Shown here piece by piece: positions 1 to 10,900 of a DNA stretch of 39,731 bases; within the stretch, counting starts at the first letter, position 1, and every line of letters begins with the position of its first letter. The notes beneath the pieces are model-generated. The model ran no database searches, was not told the DNA's origin, and saw only the letters and a program-made list of their open reading frames with translations. The position numbers and the translations under genes were made by a program. Where the stretch lies: positions 1 through 39,731 of the IMG/VR virus record IMGVR_UViG_3300006026_000036; one strand, 5' to 3'. The stretch is from a virus.

Positions 1-1158
1 CCGAGAGACGGCACAACACACAACATCCAAAAGTTGAAGACAAACGGTGAACTTCGTCCAAAGCAGTTTAACCCTAACTTCAAGCGCTCCCAGCCAGACA
101 CGGAGTGGCCATTTGTTCTTGAAAAGTACATCAAGATCGAAGACAAGTCGCGACGAGTCCAAGGTGTTTCAAAGCGCGCAGAAAACCTTTACAATGTTGT
201 CAACATTAAGGACTGGGATCGTTATGTCAAGGAAAAGAAGGCCGAGGGCCTAAGGGGCGACATTTCCGAGTTCTGGGGTGAGCCAACACCTTCTGGCGAG
301 ACCGAGTTCATCGAAAACCACAACCACACCTACGAAATCGATTTCAAGGGTAATGGAAGAACGTCAGTTCACACCGATGCTCTCGGAAACACTCACTATC
401 ACGAGATTGTAAATGGGGAAGTCCAGAGGTCAAGGTTAAATGCACAGGACAACGGACACGTTCACAACATTCCCGTCGAAGGCTGGAAGTTTGGTTTGAG
501 AATCTGCTACATGCCGACAAAGGCGTCTCATGGGCCGTTTGTTGAAATGAACAGGGAACTCATAACACAAGAGCAGATCATGAACAACAAGGCTTTCAGT
601 GTAACAGGCAAGGAAGGCAACAATAGAGTCCTAATCCCGATCGCTTCTGCCGAACTTCCAATCCCAGATCAGGAGTTCACCAACTTTGATCCGAACTCTT
701 ACGATGTCTACTGCCTCATAGAAGAACTCGTAAAGACCCCAGAGTACAAGACATTATTCAAGTACATTTTCCCCATCCCAAGATACACCTCGCTACTCGC
801 AGTTCACAGCACTATGTCATTCTTTGACGCAATCGGCAATAGTGGCTACCCAAGCGAGGGTGGAGACATGTGGGAAGTTGCCGGTGGAAGAAAAGGCAAG
901 AAGTTTAGAAAGTGGGTTCGTGGACCGCAGGCTTTCAAGGATTCACGACAAAAAGCAAAGATTCTTTTCACAAGTCTTTACGAGTCGGCACAAGCCATCG
1001 ACTTCGACGCTGGCAACCCAACTGACCCCGTAAGAGGTCCAGATTCTATTAGAGAACTAATTAGACCAAAGGTTAACTTTGAAGACGGCTTACGTTGGTG
1101 GGAGAGAGGAAGACTATTGAGTCGCCCGTTCAATAAGGACGGAGAGGAATGCGAATAA
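1..1158 (+). CDS. Virion structural protein, 5'-truncated (probable baseplate region)
   Basis: The reading frame is open from base 1 (P-R-D-G-T-T-H-N-I-Q-K...), so the gene starts upstream of the window. The TTG at 34 is not a convincing start because it lacks a ribosome binding site. The visible 385 residues carry three clustered histidine motifs: HNHTY near nt 317-330, HYHE near 391-405 and HVH near 457-470. They lie in a Gly/Asn-rich stretch, like the metal-binding or trimer-forming His motifs seen in some phage tail proteins. The C-terminal half is a mixed alpha/beta region with no motif I recognise. It sits 12 nt upstream of gp25 and gp6, which argues for a baseplate or tail role. The exact function is unknown and the assignment rests on position. 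Confidence 0.7.
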   Translation, partial: PRDGTTHNIQKLKTNGELRPKQFNPNFKRSQPDTEWPFVLEKYIKIEDKSRRVQGVSKRAENLYNVVNIKDWDRYVKEKKAEGLRGDISEFWGEPTPSGETEFIENHNHTYEIDFKGNGRTSVHTDALGNTHYHEIVNGEVQRSRLNAQDNGHVHNIPVEGWKFGLRICYMPTKASHGPFVEMNRELITQEQIMNNKAFSVTGKEGNNRVLIPIASAELPIPDQEFTNFDPNSYDVYCLIEELVKTPEYKTLFKYIFPIPRYTSLLAVHSTMSFFDAIGNSGYPSEGGDMWEVAGGRKGKKFRKWVRGPQAFKDSRQKAKILFTSLYESAQAIDFDAGNPTDPVRGPDSIRELIRPKVNFEDGLRWWERGRLLSRPFNKDGEECE

Positions 1159-1170
1159 AGGAGGAGAATT

Positions 1171-1572
1171 ATGGCAGAGGGACTATCCGTTGCACTACCA
1201 CTTAGAATAGATCCAATTGACGGTGCTTATGGACTGAACAGGACACTAACCCAGGTAGCCGCACAGAACTTGCGAATGGTTATTCTGACTTCTCCAGGGG
1301 AAAGAATAATGTTTCCAGATTTTGGCGTTGGAGTAAGAAGATATTTATTCGAACAAAACACCAGTGCAACTTTAGGGTTGATACGAAGTAGAATAGAACA
1401 GCAGGTGTCGACATATCTTCCATACATTAGGATCCTTGATTTAAGCGTTGATAGCCCTGAAGTTGTTGGAGCAGTTGTCGAAACAGATAAGTCAACAGTT
1501 CTCATAAGAATTCGTTATTCAGTCCCGTCCGCCAATGTCGTTTCAGACTTAACTATTCCTGTTTCAAGTTAA
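1171..1572 (+). CDS. 25: Baseplate wedge protein, T4 gp25-like
   Basis: This 133-residue protein has the gp25 / phage P2 W family pattern. A short N-terminal arm leads to a conserved core with LTSPGERIMFPDFGVGVRRYLF (split here as LTSPGERIM and FPDFGVGVRRYLF, residues about 42-65). That is the typical gp25 signature, in which Gly-Glu-Arg is followed by a Pro-x-Phe-Gly-Val/Cys-Gly loop. The length matches T4 gp25 (132 residues). Gp25 is part of the inner baseplate wedge core and nucleates sheath assembly. The start has a strong AAAGGAGG at 1157-1164, 6 nt upstream. The next gene is gp6, its physical partner in the wedge. Confidence 0.93.
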   Translation: MAEGLSVALPLRIDPIDGAYGLNRTLTQVAAQNLRMVILTSPGERIMFPDFGVGVRRYLFEQNTSATLGLIRSRIEQQVSTYLPYIRILDLSVDSPEVVGAVVETDKSTVLIRIRYSVPSANVVSDLTIPVSS

Positions 1573-1580
1573 GTTTTGTA

Positions 1581-1590
1581 CTATTTATAA
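1581..1590 (+). promoter_or_regulatory. ACTATTTAY promoter-like element upstream of gp6
   Basis: CTATTTATAA lies in the 33 nt gap between gp25 and gp6, 25 nt before the gp6 ATG. It is one of a family of similar elements at unit heads in this window. Bases 1582-1589 read TATTTATA, the exact reverse complement of the T4 late promoter core TATAAATA, so the orientation of activity is uncertain. Confidence 0.45.
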
Positions 1591-1605
1591 CTGGAGAACC
1601 TTTTT

Positions 1606-3405
1606 ATGGCTAAAAGAACATTTCCTATTGACTACACAAGTCGCGACTTTAGTTCTATCCGCGACGATCTCATAAACTACACAAAGAGATATTACCCTGA
1701 TACTTTCAAGGATTTTAGTGAGGCATCTTTCGGTTCTCTAATGCTTGATACAGTCGCCTACGTCGGCGACATTATGTCTTTTTACCTTGATTATCAGGTA
1801 AATGAGTCCTTCCTTGATACTGCATCAGAATACGACAATGTTCTTCGCCTCGCAAGACAGGCGGGCTACAAATTTACAGGACCAAACTCCACAACAGGAA
1901 TGGTCTCGGTCTATGCAGTAGTTCCGGCAAACTCAGTTGGTCTTGGGCCAAATAATGATTATTTGCCCATCTTAAAGAGAAACACAACCTTCTCTTCCAC
2001 CTCGGGCGCAAGTTTCATTCTTTTAGAAGACATTCGTTTTGATGAACCTTCTAACGATGTCGTCGCAGCAAACATTGATGATGCAACAGGAAACCCATCA
2101 AGTTATGCTGTGAAAGCAATGGGCCAGGTCATTTCAGGCGAGTTTGGTGTAACAAATATTGACATTGGCGCTTTTGAGCGTTTTAAAAAGGTCCGCATAA
2201 GTGAACCAAATTTAGTTGAAATCATCAGTGTTTTTGATTCAGAGGGTCACGAATACTTTGAAGTCGAATATCTTTCACAAGATGTGGTCTACAAAGCAGT
2301 TCCGAACAGAGACGAAAACACCAGAGACAATGCCCCGTCTTTAATAAGACCTTTCAACGCAACACGTCGCTTTACAGTCACAAAAAATAGAAGAACGACA
2401 ACCCTACAGTTTGGCTTCGGCTCGGACACAGAGATCGCAACACCTGGCCTTGCTGAGCCGTCAAACGTTGTTCTTCAAAGACAAGCAAAGAACTACGTTA
2501 CAGACGCGATCTTCGATCCATCTGACCTTGTTGGGTCGGACAAATTGGGCATCGGGCCGGCAAACACAACTCTAACCATCACTTATCGCTTGAACACCTC
2601 GAACAACGCCAACGCAGCCATCGGAGCGGTCAACAGGATCACAAACTCTCTTGTTGAGTTCAATAATCCAAGCATAGCAAACAACTCAACAGCAAGAACA
2701 GTCGCTGCTTCCTTTGAGTGCTTCAACGAGGAGCCAATCGTCGGCTCTGTAAGGAACCCAAACGTTGAGGAAATAAGACAGCAGGCTTTAAACATCTTTC
2801 CAGCCCAGTCCCGCGCCGTCACTTCTACAGACTACGAAGCAATGGTTTACGCAATGCCAGGACACCTTGGGGCGGTAAAGCGCTGCCGTGTCCTAAGAGA
2901 CCAGGACTCGATCAAACGAAATCTAAACGTCTACGTCATTTCCGAAGACACACAGGGCAAGTTGGTTCAGTCTAACTCCGCTTTGAAAGAAAACCTCAAA
3001 ATCCATCTCAACCGCTACAGAATGATCAACGACACAGTTGACATCCTTGACGCCAAGATCGTCAACGTCGGCATCGAGTTTGAGGTTGTTGCCTCCGAAG
3101 AGATCAACAAGTTCGAAGTCCTTGACAATGCAACAACAGCGCTTATTGCTGCTTTCGGATCAAAGACAATGTTCATCGGCGAGCGTTTCTACATAACGGA
3201 TGTTTTCACCGCCCTCAACAAAGTAAGAGGCGTGGCAGATACAGCGAAGGTCAAACTAGTTAGCAAGAGGGGAACGAACTACTCTTCTTCGACACTTAAC
3301 ATCGATCAGTTTATGTCCCTCGACGGACGCTACCTTTCAGTCCCCGACAACGTGATCCTTGAGATCAAGTTCCCAAGAATTGACATTAGAGGAACCGTAA
3401 GATAA
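1606..3405 (+). CDS. 6: Baseplate wedge protein, T4 gp6 / baseplate J family
   Basis: This 599-residue protein begins with the gp6 N-terminal pattern: YTSRDFSSIRDDLI at about residues 10-23, then SFGSLMLDTVAYVGDIMSFY at about 42-61. In gp6-like proteins this precedes the baseplate-J fold. The middle includes a typical baseplate-J segment (SRAVTSTDYEAMVYAMPG, about residues 402-420). T4 gp6 is 660 residues, so length is close to the family norm. Gp6 dimers form the continuous ring of the baseplate and bind gp25 and gp53. GGAG at 1593-1596 is the ribosome site. The stop overlaps the next start as TAATG, suggesting translational coupling. Confidence 0.93.
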   Translation: MAKRTFPIDYTSRDFSSIRDDLINYTKRYYPDTFKDFSEASFGSLMLDTVAYVGDIMSFYLDYQVNESFLDTASEYDNVLRLARQAGYKFTGPNSTTGMVSVYAVVPANSVGLGPNNDYLPILKRNTTFSSTSGASFILLEDIRFDEPSNDVVAANIDDATGNPSSYAVKAMGQVISGEFGVTNIDIGAFERFKKVRISEPNLVEIISVFDSEGHEYFEVEYLSQDVVYKAVPNRDENTRDNAPSLIRPFNATRRFTVTKNRRTTTLQFGFGSDTEIATPGLAEPSNVVLQRQAKNYVTDAIFDPSDLVGSDKLGIGPANTTLTITYRLNTSNNANAAIGAVNRITNSLVEFNNPSIANNSTARTVAASFECFNEEPIVGSVRNPNVEEIRQQALNIFPAQSRAVTSTDYEAMVYAMPGHLGAVKRCRVLRDQDSIKRNLNVYVISEDTQGKLVQSNSALKENLKIHLNRYRMINDTVDILDAKIVNVGIEFEVVASEEINKFEVLDNATTALIAAFGSKTMFIGERFYITDVFTALNKVRGVADTAKVKLVSKRGTNYSSSTLNIDQFMSLDGRYLSVPDNVILEIKFPRIDIRGTVR

Positions 3406-4907
3406 TGGCTATCAAAAGATACTACGCTTCAAAAGACAACACAATAACAAACGCCTTTGAAGAAAACCTATCAACTCGTGGGACAGACGCCAACATGGGC
3501 GCCGCCGACATCCTTGAGGTTTTCTCTATCTACGGCCAAGCATCTTCTGCCTCTGCTGAAGCGTCAAGGGCTCTAATCAAGTTTGACTGCACAGCCTCCA
3601 CAAACTCGATCCAAGCAGACAGAACAGCAGGGGTCATTCCGGCAAGCGGCAGTGTCTCTTTTTACCTTCGCCTCTACAACGCCCCACACGGACAAACCTT
3701 ACCAAAGTCTTACACGATGGATATTTCCGCAGTTTCCGGCTCTTGGACCGAGGGCACAGGTCTTGATATGGAACTCTACAAGGACAAGGGCTCGTCAAAC
3801 TGGGTTTCATCTTCTGACGGCAACACCTGGACAACAGCCGGCGGCGACTATTTCACCGACACTTCCTCTTCTTTCACCGCTTCTTTTGACGACGGAACAG
3901 AGGACATAGAACTCGACATCACAACACTCGTCGAACAATGGCTTGACAGCGCCGGCAACGTTCTCGGATCTAAGGAAGATGAGGGTGTTGGCATCAAGAT
4001 CTCAAGCGCCTACGAAACCGCAACTCGTTCCTACTACACCAAGAAGTTCTTTGCCCGAGGCACAGAGTTCTTTTTCAAAAAGCCCTGCATCGAGGCTCGC
4101 TGGAACTCCTCTGTCCAAGACGATCGAGGCAACTTCTACTATTCCAGTTCACTCGCAACTGCTGCCGAAAATCTACAGACGATCTACCTTTACAACTATT
4201 TCAGAGGTCGTCTCCGCAACATCCCAAGCATCGGAACCGGAGCCATTTATGTCAACCTTTATTCAGGTTCAACGGCACCAACTGGCTCAGCCATTACGCT
4301 TGTCGCTGACGGAACTTATGTCACATCCGATTCTCCAACCTTCGTAACCGGAGGCTGGGTCTCAACTGGCATTTATTCAGCATCTTTCGCTATGACTGCT
4401 GCATCTACGCCACTTGAAACCGTCTTTGATGTTTGGAACGACGGATCTGGAACACAGTTCTACACAGGTTCTTTCGAGCCAACAGTTCTTTCACCTTCTG
4501 CGGTTGCTCCGTCAGAAGAATATTTCATCTCAATAACAAATCTGCGCCAGTCCTACCGTAATGATGAAACGGCAAGGTTTAGAATTTACACTCGCCAAAA
4601 AGATTGGAACCCAACTATTTACACAAGAGCGGTGGCAACACCCGAAGTTCAAATAGCGGAGAGTGGTTCTTACGAAATTTATAGAGTGGTAGATGACCTC
4701 AAGGTCATTCCTTACGGGACAGGCAGCGATAACCAAACAGTAATGTCTTATGACGCCTCTGGTTCATACTTTGACTTAGATATGAGCATGTTTGAAACTG
4801 GCTACTCCTATGGAATAAAGCTTTCATTCTATAACCAAGATGTAGGAGCCTGGGTTGAACAGCCCGAAACATTCAAGTTTAAAGTGGAATCAAGGCAGAA
4901 TAAATAA
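3405..4907 (+). CDS. Structural protein with DNRLRE-like carbohydrate-binding domain
   Basis: This is a 500-residue protein. The first 230 residues resemble a DNRLRE/CBM-like beta-sandwich. It has an ordered ASRALIKFD strand (about 49-57), a long variable section, WTEGTG (about 113-118), then LDITTLVEQWLDS (about 169-181), the usual 'helix before the last strands' of that family. The remainder is Ser/Thr/Tyr-rich beta structure. Such domains in bacteria attach to glycans or serve in adhesins. In a virion a host-surface or structural role is likely but inferred. It is coupled by TAATG overlaps to gp6 before it and the giant gene after it. The last about 350 nt are more AT-rich and use AGA/TTA codons more than the first part. 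Confidence 0.75.
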   Translation: MAIKRYYASKDNTITNAFEENLSTRGTDANMGAADILEVFSIYGQASSASAEASRALIKFDCTASTNSIQADRTAGVIPASGSVSFYLRLYNAPHGQTLPKSYTMDISAVSGSWTEGTGLDMELYKDKGSSNWVSSSDGNTWTTAGGDYFTDTSSSFTASFDDGTEDIELDITTLVEQWLDSAGNVLGSKEDEGVGIKISSAYETATRSYYTKKFFARGTEFFFKKPCIEARWNSSVQDDRGNFYYSSSLATAAENLQTIYLYNYFRGRLRNIPSIGTGAIYVNLYSGSTAPTGSAITLVADGTYVTSDSPTFVTGGWVSTGIYSASFAMTAASTPLETVFDVWNDGSGTQFYTGSFEPTVLSPSAVAPSEEYFISITNLRQSYRNDETARFRIYTRQKDWNPTIYTRAVATPEVQIAESGSYEIYRVVDDLKVIPYGTGSDNQTVMSYDASGSYFDLDMSMFETGYSYGIKLSFYNQDVGAWVEQPETFKFKVESRQNK

Positions 4908-7900
4908 TGAGCATCAGAAAACTTTTTGACTCAAATAAGCCGCAAACGGTCTTAGTTTCTACAAACCTCGAAGAAGAGGTTGTCAAAAACGCCCCGGAAC
5001 TTGAGTCTGCGGACAATGTTAGAGAGCAGATCAAGCGCATCAACCGCTACATCCCGGCGGTTGACTTCTCCGATCCAGCAAACTTCGTCACTTACGGCTC
5101 GGCACAGTCCTATTACGAAGACGCCGTTTCCCGCATTTACCGTGAGTTTCCTTATGACGGCTCCGAGGAAGAAATAACTCGCTTCCACAACGAGTCAAAT
5201 TACCTCGATCTCTACATTTTTGACAACCGCTACCCACGCACAACCGGTTATGCCATTTTCTCCTCTAACGGCTGGGGCACAGCAGGCTCGGCAGTCAGCG
5301 GCTGGGGCTCTTCCTCCGCACCCGAATATATTTCATTCGTAGGTGGCCCACACACCGCTTCTGGGGGCATGCCAGCCGGAACACTACACTACACCTTCAC
5401 CGGCTCCAACTACTACGACACGGACATTTACGGCACTGACGGCACGCTTGCTCTTGACCGTGTTGGTTCCCGCGAGTCAAACCTAAACTACGATCTTTCC
5501 AAGGGCGTCTCCGTTGAGTTCTGGCTAAACAAGGACACTTGGCTTACCGCTTCTACCGAAAAAGAAGTCATTTTTGACCTTTGGAACGGCTCTGTTTCCT
5601 CCTCTGCCGGTTATGGTCGCTTCCTCCTCTACGTCACAGGCGCCACTGACGGTGCGGATCCGCTTTACCTTCACCTTGGATCCGGCTCCAACACAGCAGA
5701 CATTAGCCTACTTTCCAGTGCCTACACAACCGCATCCATCGCTGACGGTGCTTGGCACCATTACGCCGTCACAGTTCAGTCAGGCTCTACGGGGCTCACA
5801 ACAAAGGCTTACGTCGATGGCACACTAAACAAGACCACGACATCGGCTATTGACTTTGGAGCCGTCACAGGGTCGCTCAAGGCTTTCATAGGGGCATTGC
5901 AAACCGCTCCGTCCGGTGCTGCCTTCGCTGGCACAACGATGACCGGCTACGGCAAACTTTCTGGTTCTATTGACGAGTTCCGCTACTGGAAGTCCAAGCG
6001 AGACGAGAAAGACATCCAAAACAACTGGTGGACGCAGGTTCGCGGCGGGACAAATGAAGAGATCGCCAACGCAGAACTCGGTGTTTACTACAAGTTCAAC
6101 GAGGGCATAACCAGCGTCACGGCGACTGACTCCGTTGTCCTCGACTATTCAGGCCGCATCACAAACGGAACCTGGGTTGGCTACCCTGGCTCCTCTGCTC
6201 GTTCCACAGGGTCCGCTATTGACTCCTCCACAGCAGTCGTTGCGGACACGGTAGAATACAAAGATCCGATTATTTACTCCACACACCCGGATGTGAGCGC
6301 ACTTTACGACGAACTTTCTTCGTCCGGTAGCGTCCACGACTATGAAAACCAGGCAAGCATCAAGGACTCTATTCCGTCTTGGATCATCGATCAGGACGAA
6401 ACACAGGGCTCAAACGAGGTTACGCGCCTCACACAGATCGTTGGTTCCTACTTCGACACACTAAACCTCCAGATCAAGGCACTTCCACACCTAACCGACA
6501 ACACTTACCTAACTTCCAGCGCCAAGCCAACCCCATTTGCTCGCAACTTGCTTTCCTCCAAGGGCCTTGAAGTCCCAGAGATCTTCGTTGACGCTGACAT
6601 CCTTGAGCGTTTTGCTAACAGAAGGTCAGACAGAGCCTACGAACTCGATCTAAACGAGGTCAAAAACCTCATTTACCAGAACATCTACAATAACCTTACT
6701 TACATCTACAAATCAAAGGGAACGGAAAAGGCGTTTAGAAACCTTATTCGCTGCTATGGCATCGGCGATGAAGTCGTTCAGTTCAACGCTTACGGCAACA
6801 ACGCAGAGTTCAAGTTCGAGGACACAGACTACTCCACGATCACTCGCAAGAACTTTGTTGATTTCAACCACCCAGATCGTTTTGGTGGCATCGTTTACCA
6901 GAGTTCTTCTGCTACAAACTCCGAAACAACTGGCATTACACACGTCACAGGAACAGCCCGCTACCTTCCAAACACAGCCGAAGTAGAGGTTTTCTTCCCA
7001 AGAAAGTACGAGTTCAGCAACCCGCAGTATTTCCACACTCCGTTCCTAAGTTCTTCCATTTTTGGACACCACAACTCCCAGGGCGAGACAAACTTTGACT
7101 GGCTCACTACTGCTGCTGACGACAAGAACTTCCAACTTTACTTTGTTCGCACCTACCTAAACTCAAGAGATGGCTACTTCCAACTTCGGAACAGAACAGG
7201 AACACTAAACCTCACAAGTTCCGTTTACAGCAACGTCTACGACAACCAAAAGTGGAACTTTGCTGTCCGAATCAAACACGAAAAGTACCCTTACTCCAAC
7301 GGTCTAACTGGTTCAGCGTCAGACACGCATATCCTCGAATGGTACGGCGTCAACACAGAGTTTGGTGTTGTCAAAAATGAGTTTGAAGTCACAGCAAGCG
7401 GTCTCGGAAACGAGTATCTTACCAACGATCGCCGCTATTACATCGGTGCAGACCGCACAAACTACTCCGGTTCCGTCGTCACAAACTCGGATGTCAAGGT
7501 TACATCCATTCGTCACTGGGCTTCCTACCTTGAAAACGAAGTCATCGTCGAACACGCAAAAGATCCTGCTAATGTCGGAACCAAGTTCCCAAGCAGAAAT
7601 ATCGCTTTCAACGCGGATTCAACAACTGCCGGCGTCGACAACCAGACTATTCCAAACATCGAGTCCCTCGCCATGCATTGGGACTTCGCACAGGTCACAG
7701 GAACAGACGCAGGTGGCGCTTTCACCGTTGAAGACGCCTCTTCTGGTTCAGTATCACTATTCTCTCGCTACTCCAACGACGGCAACCTTTCCAGAATTAT
7801 CAATAGTCAGTACGCTGGCGTTGCCTACTTCCCGGCAGCACTTTCCTCCACAAGCGTCATCGATAAAGAATTCCTACCAACAAACCGTCAGCGTTTGCCC

Positions 7901-10900
7901 GAGGTCATAAACTCCGCAGATGCTGTCAATGTCCTTTCCAGGGACGATGAACTTTACCCAAGAGACGCTGCGCCTTCACAGATGTTCTTTGCTTTTGAGA
8001 AGAGCATGTATGGCATCGTTTCCCAGGAAATGGTTAACTACTTTGGAACGATCGTAGAGTTCAACAACCTCATCGGCGATGTTGTCAACAAGTATCGCGG
8101 AGACTACAAGGGTCTTCGCCTCCTTCGCCAACTCTTCTTTGAGAAGATCCAAAACAACCCAGACCTCGACAAGTTCATCGAATACTACAAGTGGATCGAC
8201 AACTCCCTTGGCATCTTCCTCCAGCAACTCGTCCCCGCTTCTGCCGACGTTTCCGACGAAATTAGAACAGTCGTGGAAGACCACATCCTTTCTCGCTCCA
8301 AGTACGACCACAAATACCCGCAACTCGACTACAAGGGCAACGAGCGCTTTGGTGGTGACGAAGCCAAGTTGGAAGCCAGGGTCAAGGGCATCGAAGAACT
8401 TACTTACAACTGGGAGTTTGGCCACGCACCACTCAATAACCTACAAAGCACAAGCGGTCGTTGGTGGAAAGAAAGAGCCAAGCGAACCAACACAGCCTTT
8501 GGCACGGCAACAGCCATCGACACAGCCCGCCAAGACCTCAACGACATCATCCTAAGTTTTAACTCTGCTTCTGCCGAGGAGTTCAACCAGAGCACCGGCA
8601 TCGGAAACACCTACTTCGGTTCCACTTACGCCCTACGCAACTTTGCGCAGACAACCAGAACAACGGTTCACCTAGACAAGAAGATCGGCGGTGGCTACAA
8701 CTACCCACCAGGGCACAGGCCAGACGCGCTATTCTCTATTACAAAGCGTGGAACAGCCGGCGCAGATCTACTAACAGTATCTAAAGGCAACTTCCAAGAC
8801 CTTGACATTGCTGAAACTGGCGAGCCCATCGTCACCATCAAACGCCGCTTTGACGATCCTCTCGGAACCGACAACCAGAACCAAAACGGCTACTCAACCG
8901 GCAAAAACAGCCTACCGGCTGTCCTTTACAGTTCCTCAGCCGGAACAACCGGTTACAGATCCGAGACTACTGGAATCGAGTTTGCCGGCTTCCACAACGA
9001 CTCTTACGGACCAGAATACGATGTTCCGATGCAGGGTCCGTTCTCCGACGCCCATGTCGGCGGTTACAGGCATCGCCACGAAGATCTTACCGGAGATCCT
9101 ACTCTAACCTCCTCTACAACCAGAGCCGAGGCTTGGTACAGAAACGGCGCGAACTACTCATCTGCTGACTACAACTTTACAAGACCCTCTGCTTCTCCAC
9201 AGTACCGCAGAGGCGAAGGTGTCAAGCGCCCACTAAACATCGAAAACATCCAGCACAGGACCGGCTCCAACACGATCCGCATGGGCAACTTCGACAAGCG
9301 TTACGAAGTTGTTATGACAAACTCTCGCAGAACAAATAACTCCCAGTTTGTTAAGAACGAGGGCTTCTCTACCGCCTCTGTGACCTCCGATGTTCTCGGC
9401 TATGTCGAAGCCCTTGTGGACTATGCAAAGCCCGTCAGAGCACGCACAGAGCACGTCATCGTCAACCGTTTCTCTGCTCCCGGCGGCCCAGAGACTGCTG
9501 GTGACGCACAGGGTGGTGCGGGACTTGATTACGTTTCTTCCGAGTTGAGCCCTTACAACAACCTAAACTACAGAAATCTAACGATCCGCCAGCCTCTCCG
9601 CACACTCCTTACCGAGCGCTCCGAGCAGTTTGGTCTTCGTTCTGGTTCAGCGGTTTCAGCCCTGGACTACACAAACGTCACGGCAAGTTTCCACAAAATC
9701 AACAGAAACGGCATAAAGCAGTTGGAGTCAAGTTCTGCCGGCGGCATTGTGACTTCTTCGGTGTTCGACAACTACTATGTCCAGCACATGATCCCGCAGT
9801 CCGACTTCCAATACACTTGGATCACAGCGTCTTATGTCTCCACAGTCGGCGACATCTACGGCTACCTTCCTTACGACGGCTTGGCATCCTCCTCAACGGG
9901 GCTCATTAGCGCAATCAACTTTGTTAGTGGTAGTGAGATCACTATTGCTGGGAGTTTTGTTGATTTTGTCAATACCAACACAATAATTGTCGATCCAATA
10001 AATACCTCTGATTTTACAACAGGCTATTCACTTCCTACTGATGTTGATGAATATGTTCCTGGGACATCGCTCGGAGCCCAGCGGAGTAAAGTCTTGAATG
10101 GACTTGTTGCTCACCGTGGAGGAGTATACGGCTACAACACTTGGAAGCAACAGAGGGTTGGCGAAGGCAGGCTCCCACGCTACTTCCGCGAAAACAACAT
10201 CTACACCCACACGCCAAAGGTCGGTGAACCAATAACAGTGACGACTCCTGGCGGAACAACAACGGTTCCAGTCAGAAATAGAGCAACCTTGGCTGTCACA
10301 CAGTCCTCTGTCGACGTTGCATTTAGGCCACTTTCCTACAAACTCGTCGTCAAAACGGGCGAAAACGACAGAGGCGAAGACATAAACTCGATCGCAGTTG
10401 TCAAAGCAAGTTTCGGAAACAACCTTGCGTTCTTCGAAGACTCCGACTTCAACGAGGCGATCGGGGCACAAATAGATTTCAGAGACACGCCTTACAGAAC
10501 TCTCCTAAACCTCTACGGCAGAAAGAACAACCAAAACTCTTCACTTCCGATCAAGCGTCTTTCAGAACTCCGCTACTCAGAAGTTGTTTACCCATCCAGG
10601 GCAAACATCTACAGAGACATCATCCGAGGTAGAACAAGTTTTGAAAACAACTTCTGGCGTGATGCTCGTGCAGATCGTGTTACCAAGGGTGAGGCGAAGA
10701 AGCCAACAAACGTTGCGCAAGTTACAGTAAGCCAAAGCGCATGGGCATTAGATGCGCACATCAATTTTGTTTCTATTGCAGACACAGTTTTTTCTGGCGG
10801 TTTAGCAAGAAACAACGAAGACGGTTACAAGCCAGGAGAATTGCAAAACCTTTATGTGCACTTCCACGCAGGCACTTCTTCAAACGCTCAGCCAGGCTTG

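Noticed and set aside
10028-10471. A 147-codon frame on the minus strand
   Set aside because: It lies wholly inside the giant + strand gene, has no ribosome site, and its sequence (Cys/Val-rich, no domain) is typical of antisense shadow frames of Asp/Thr-rich coding DNA.
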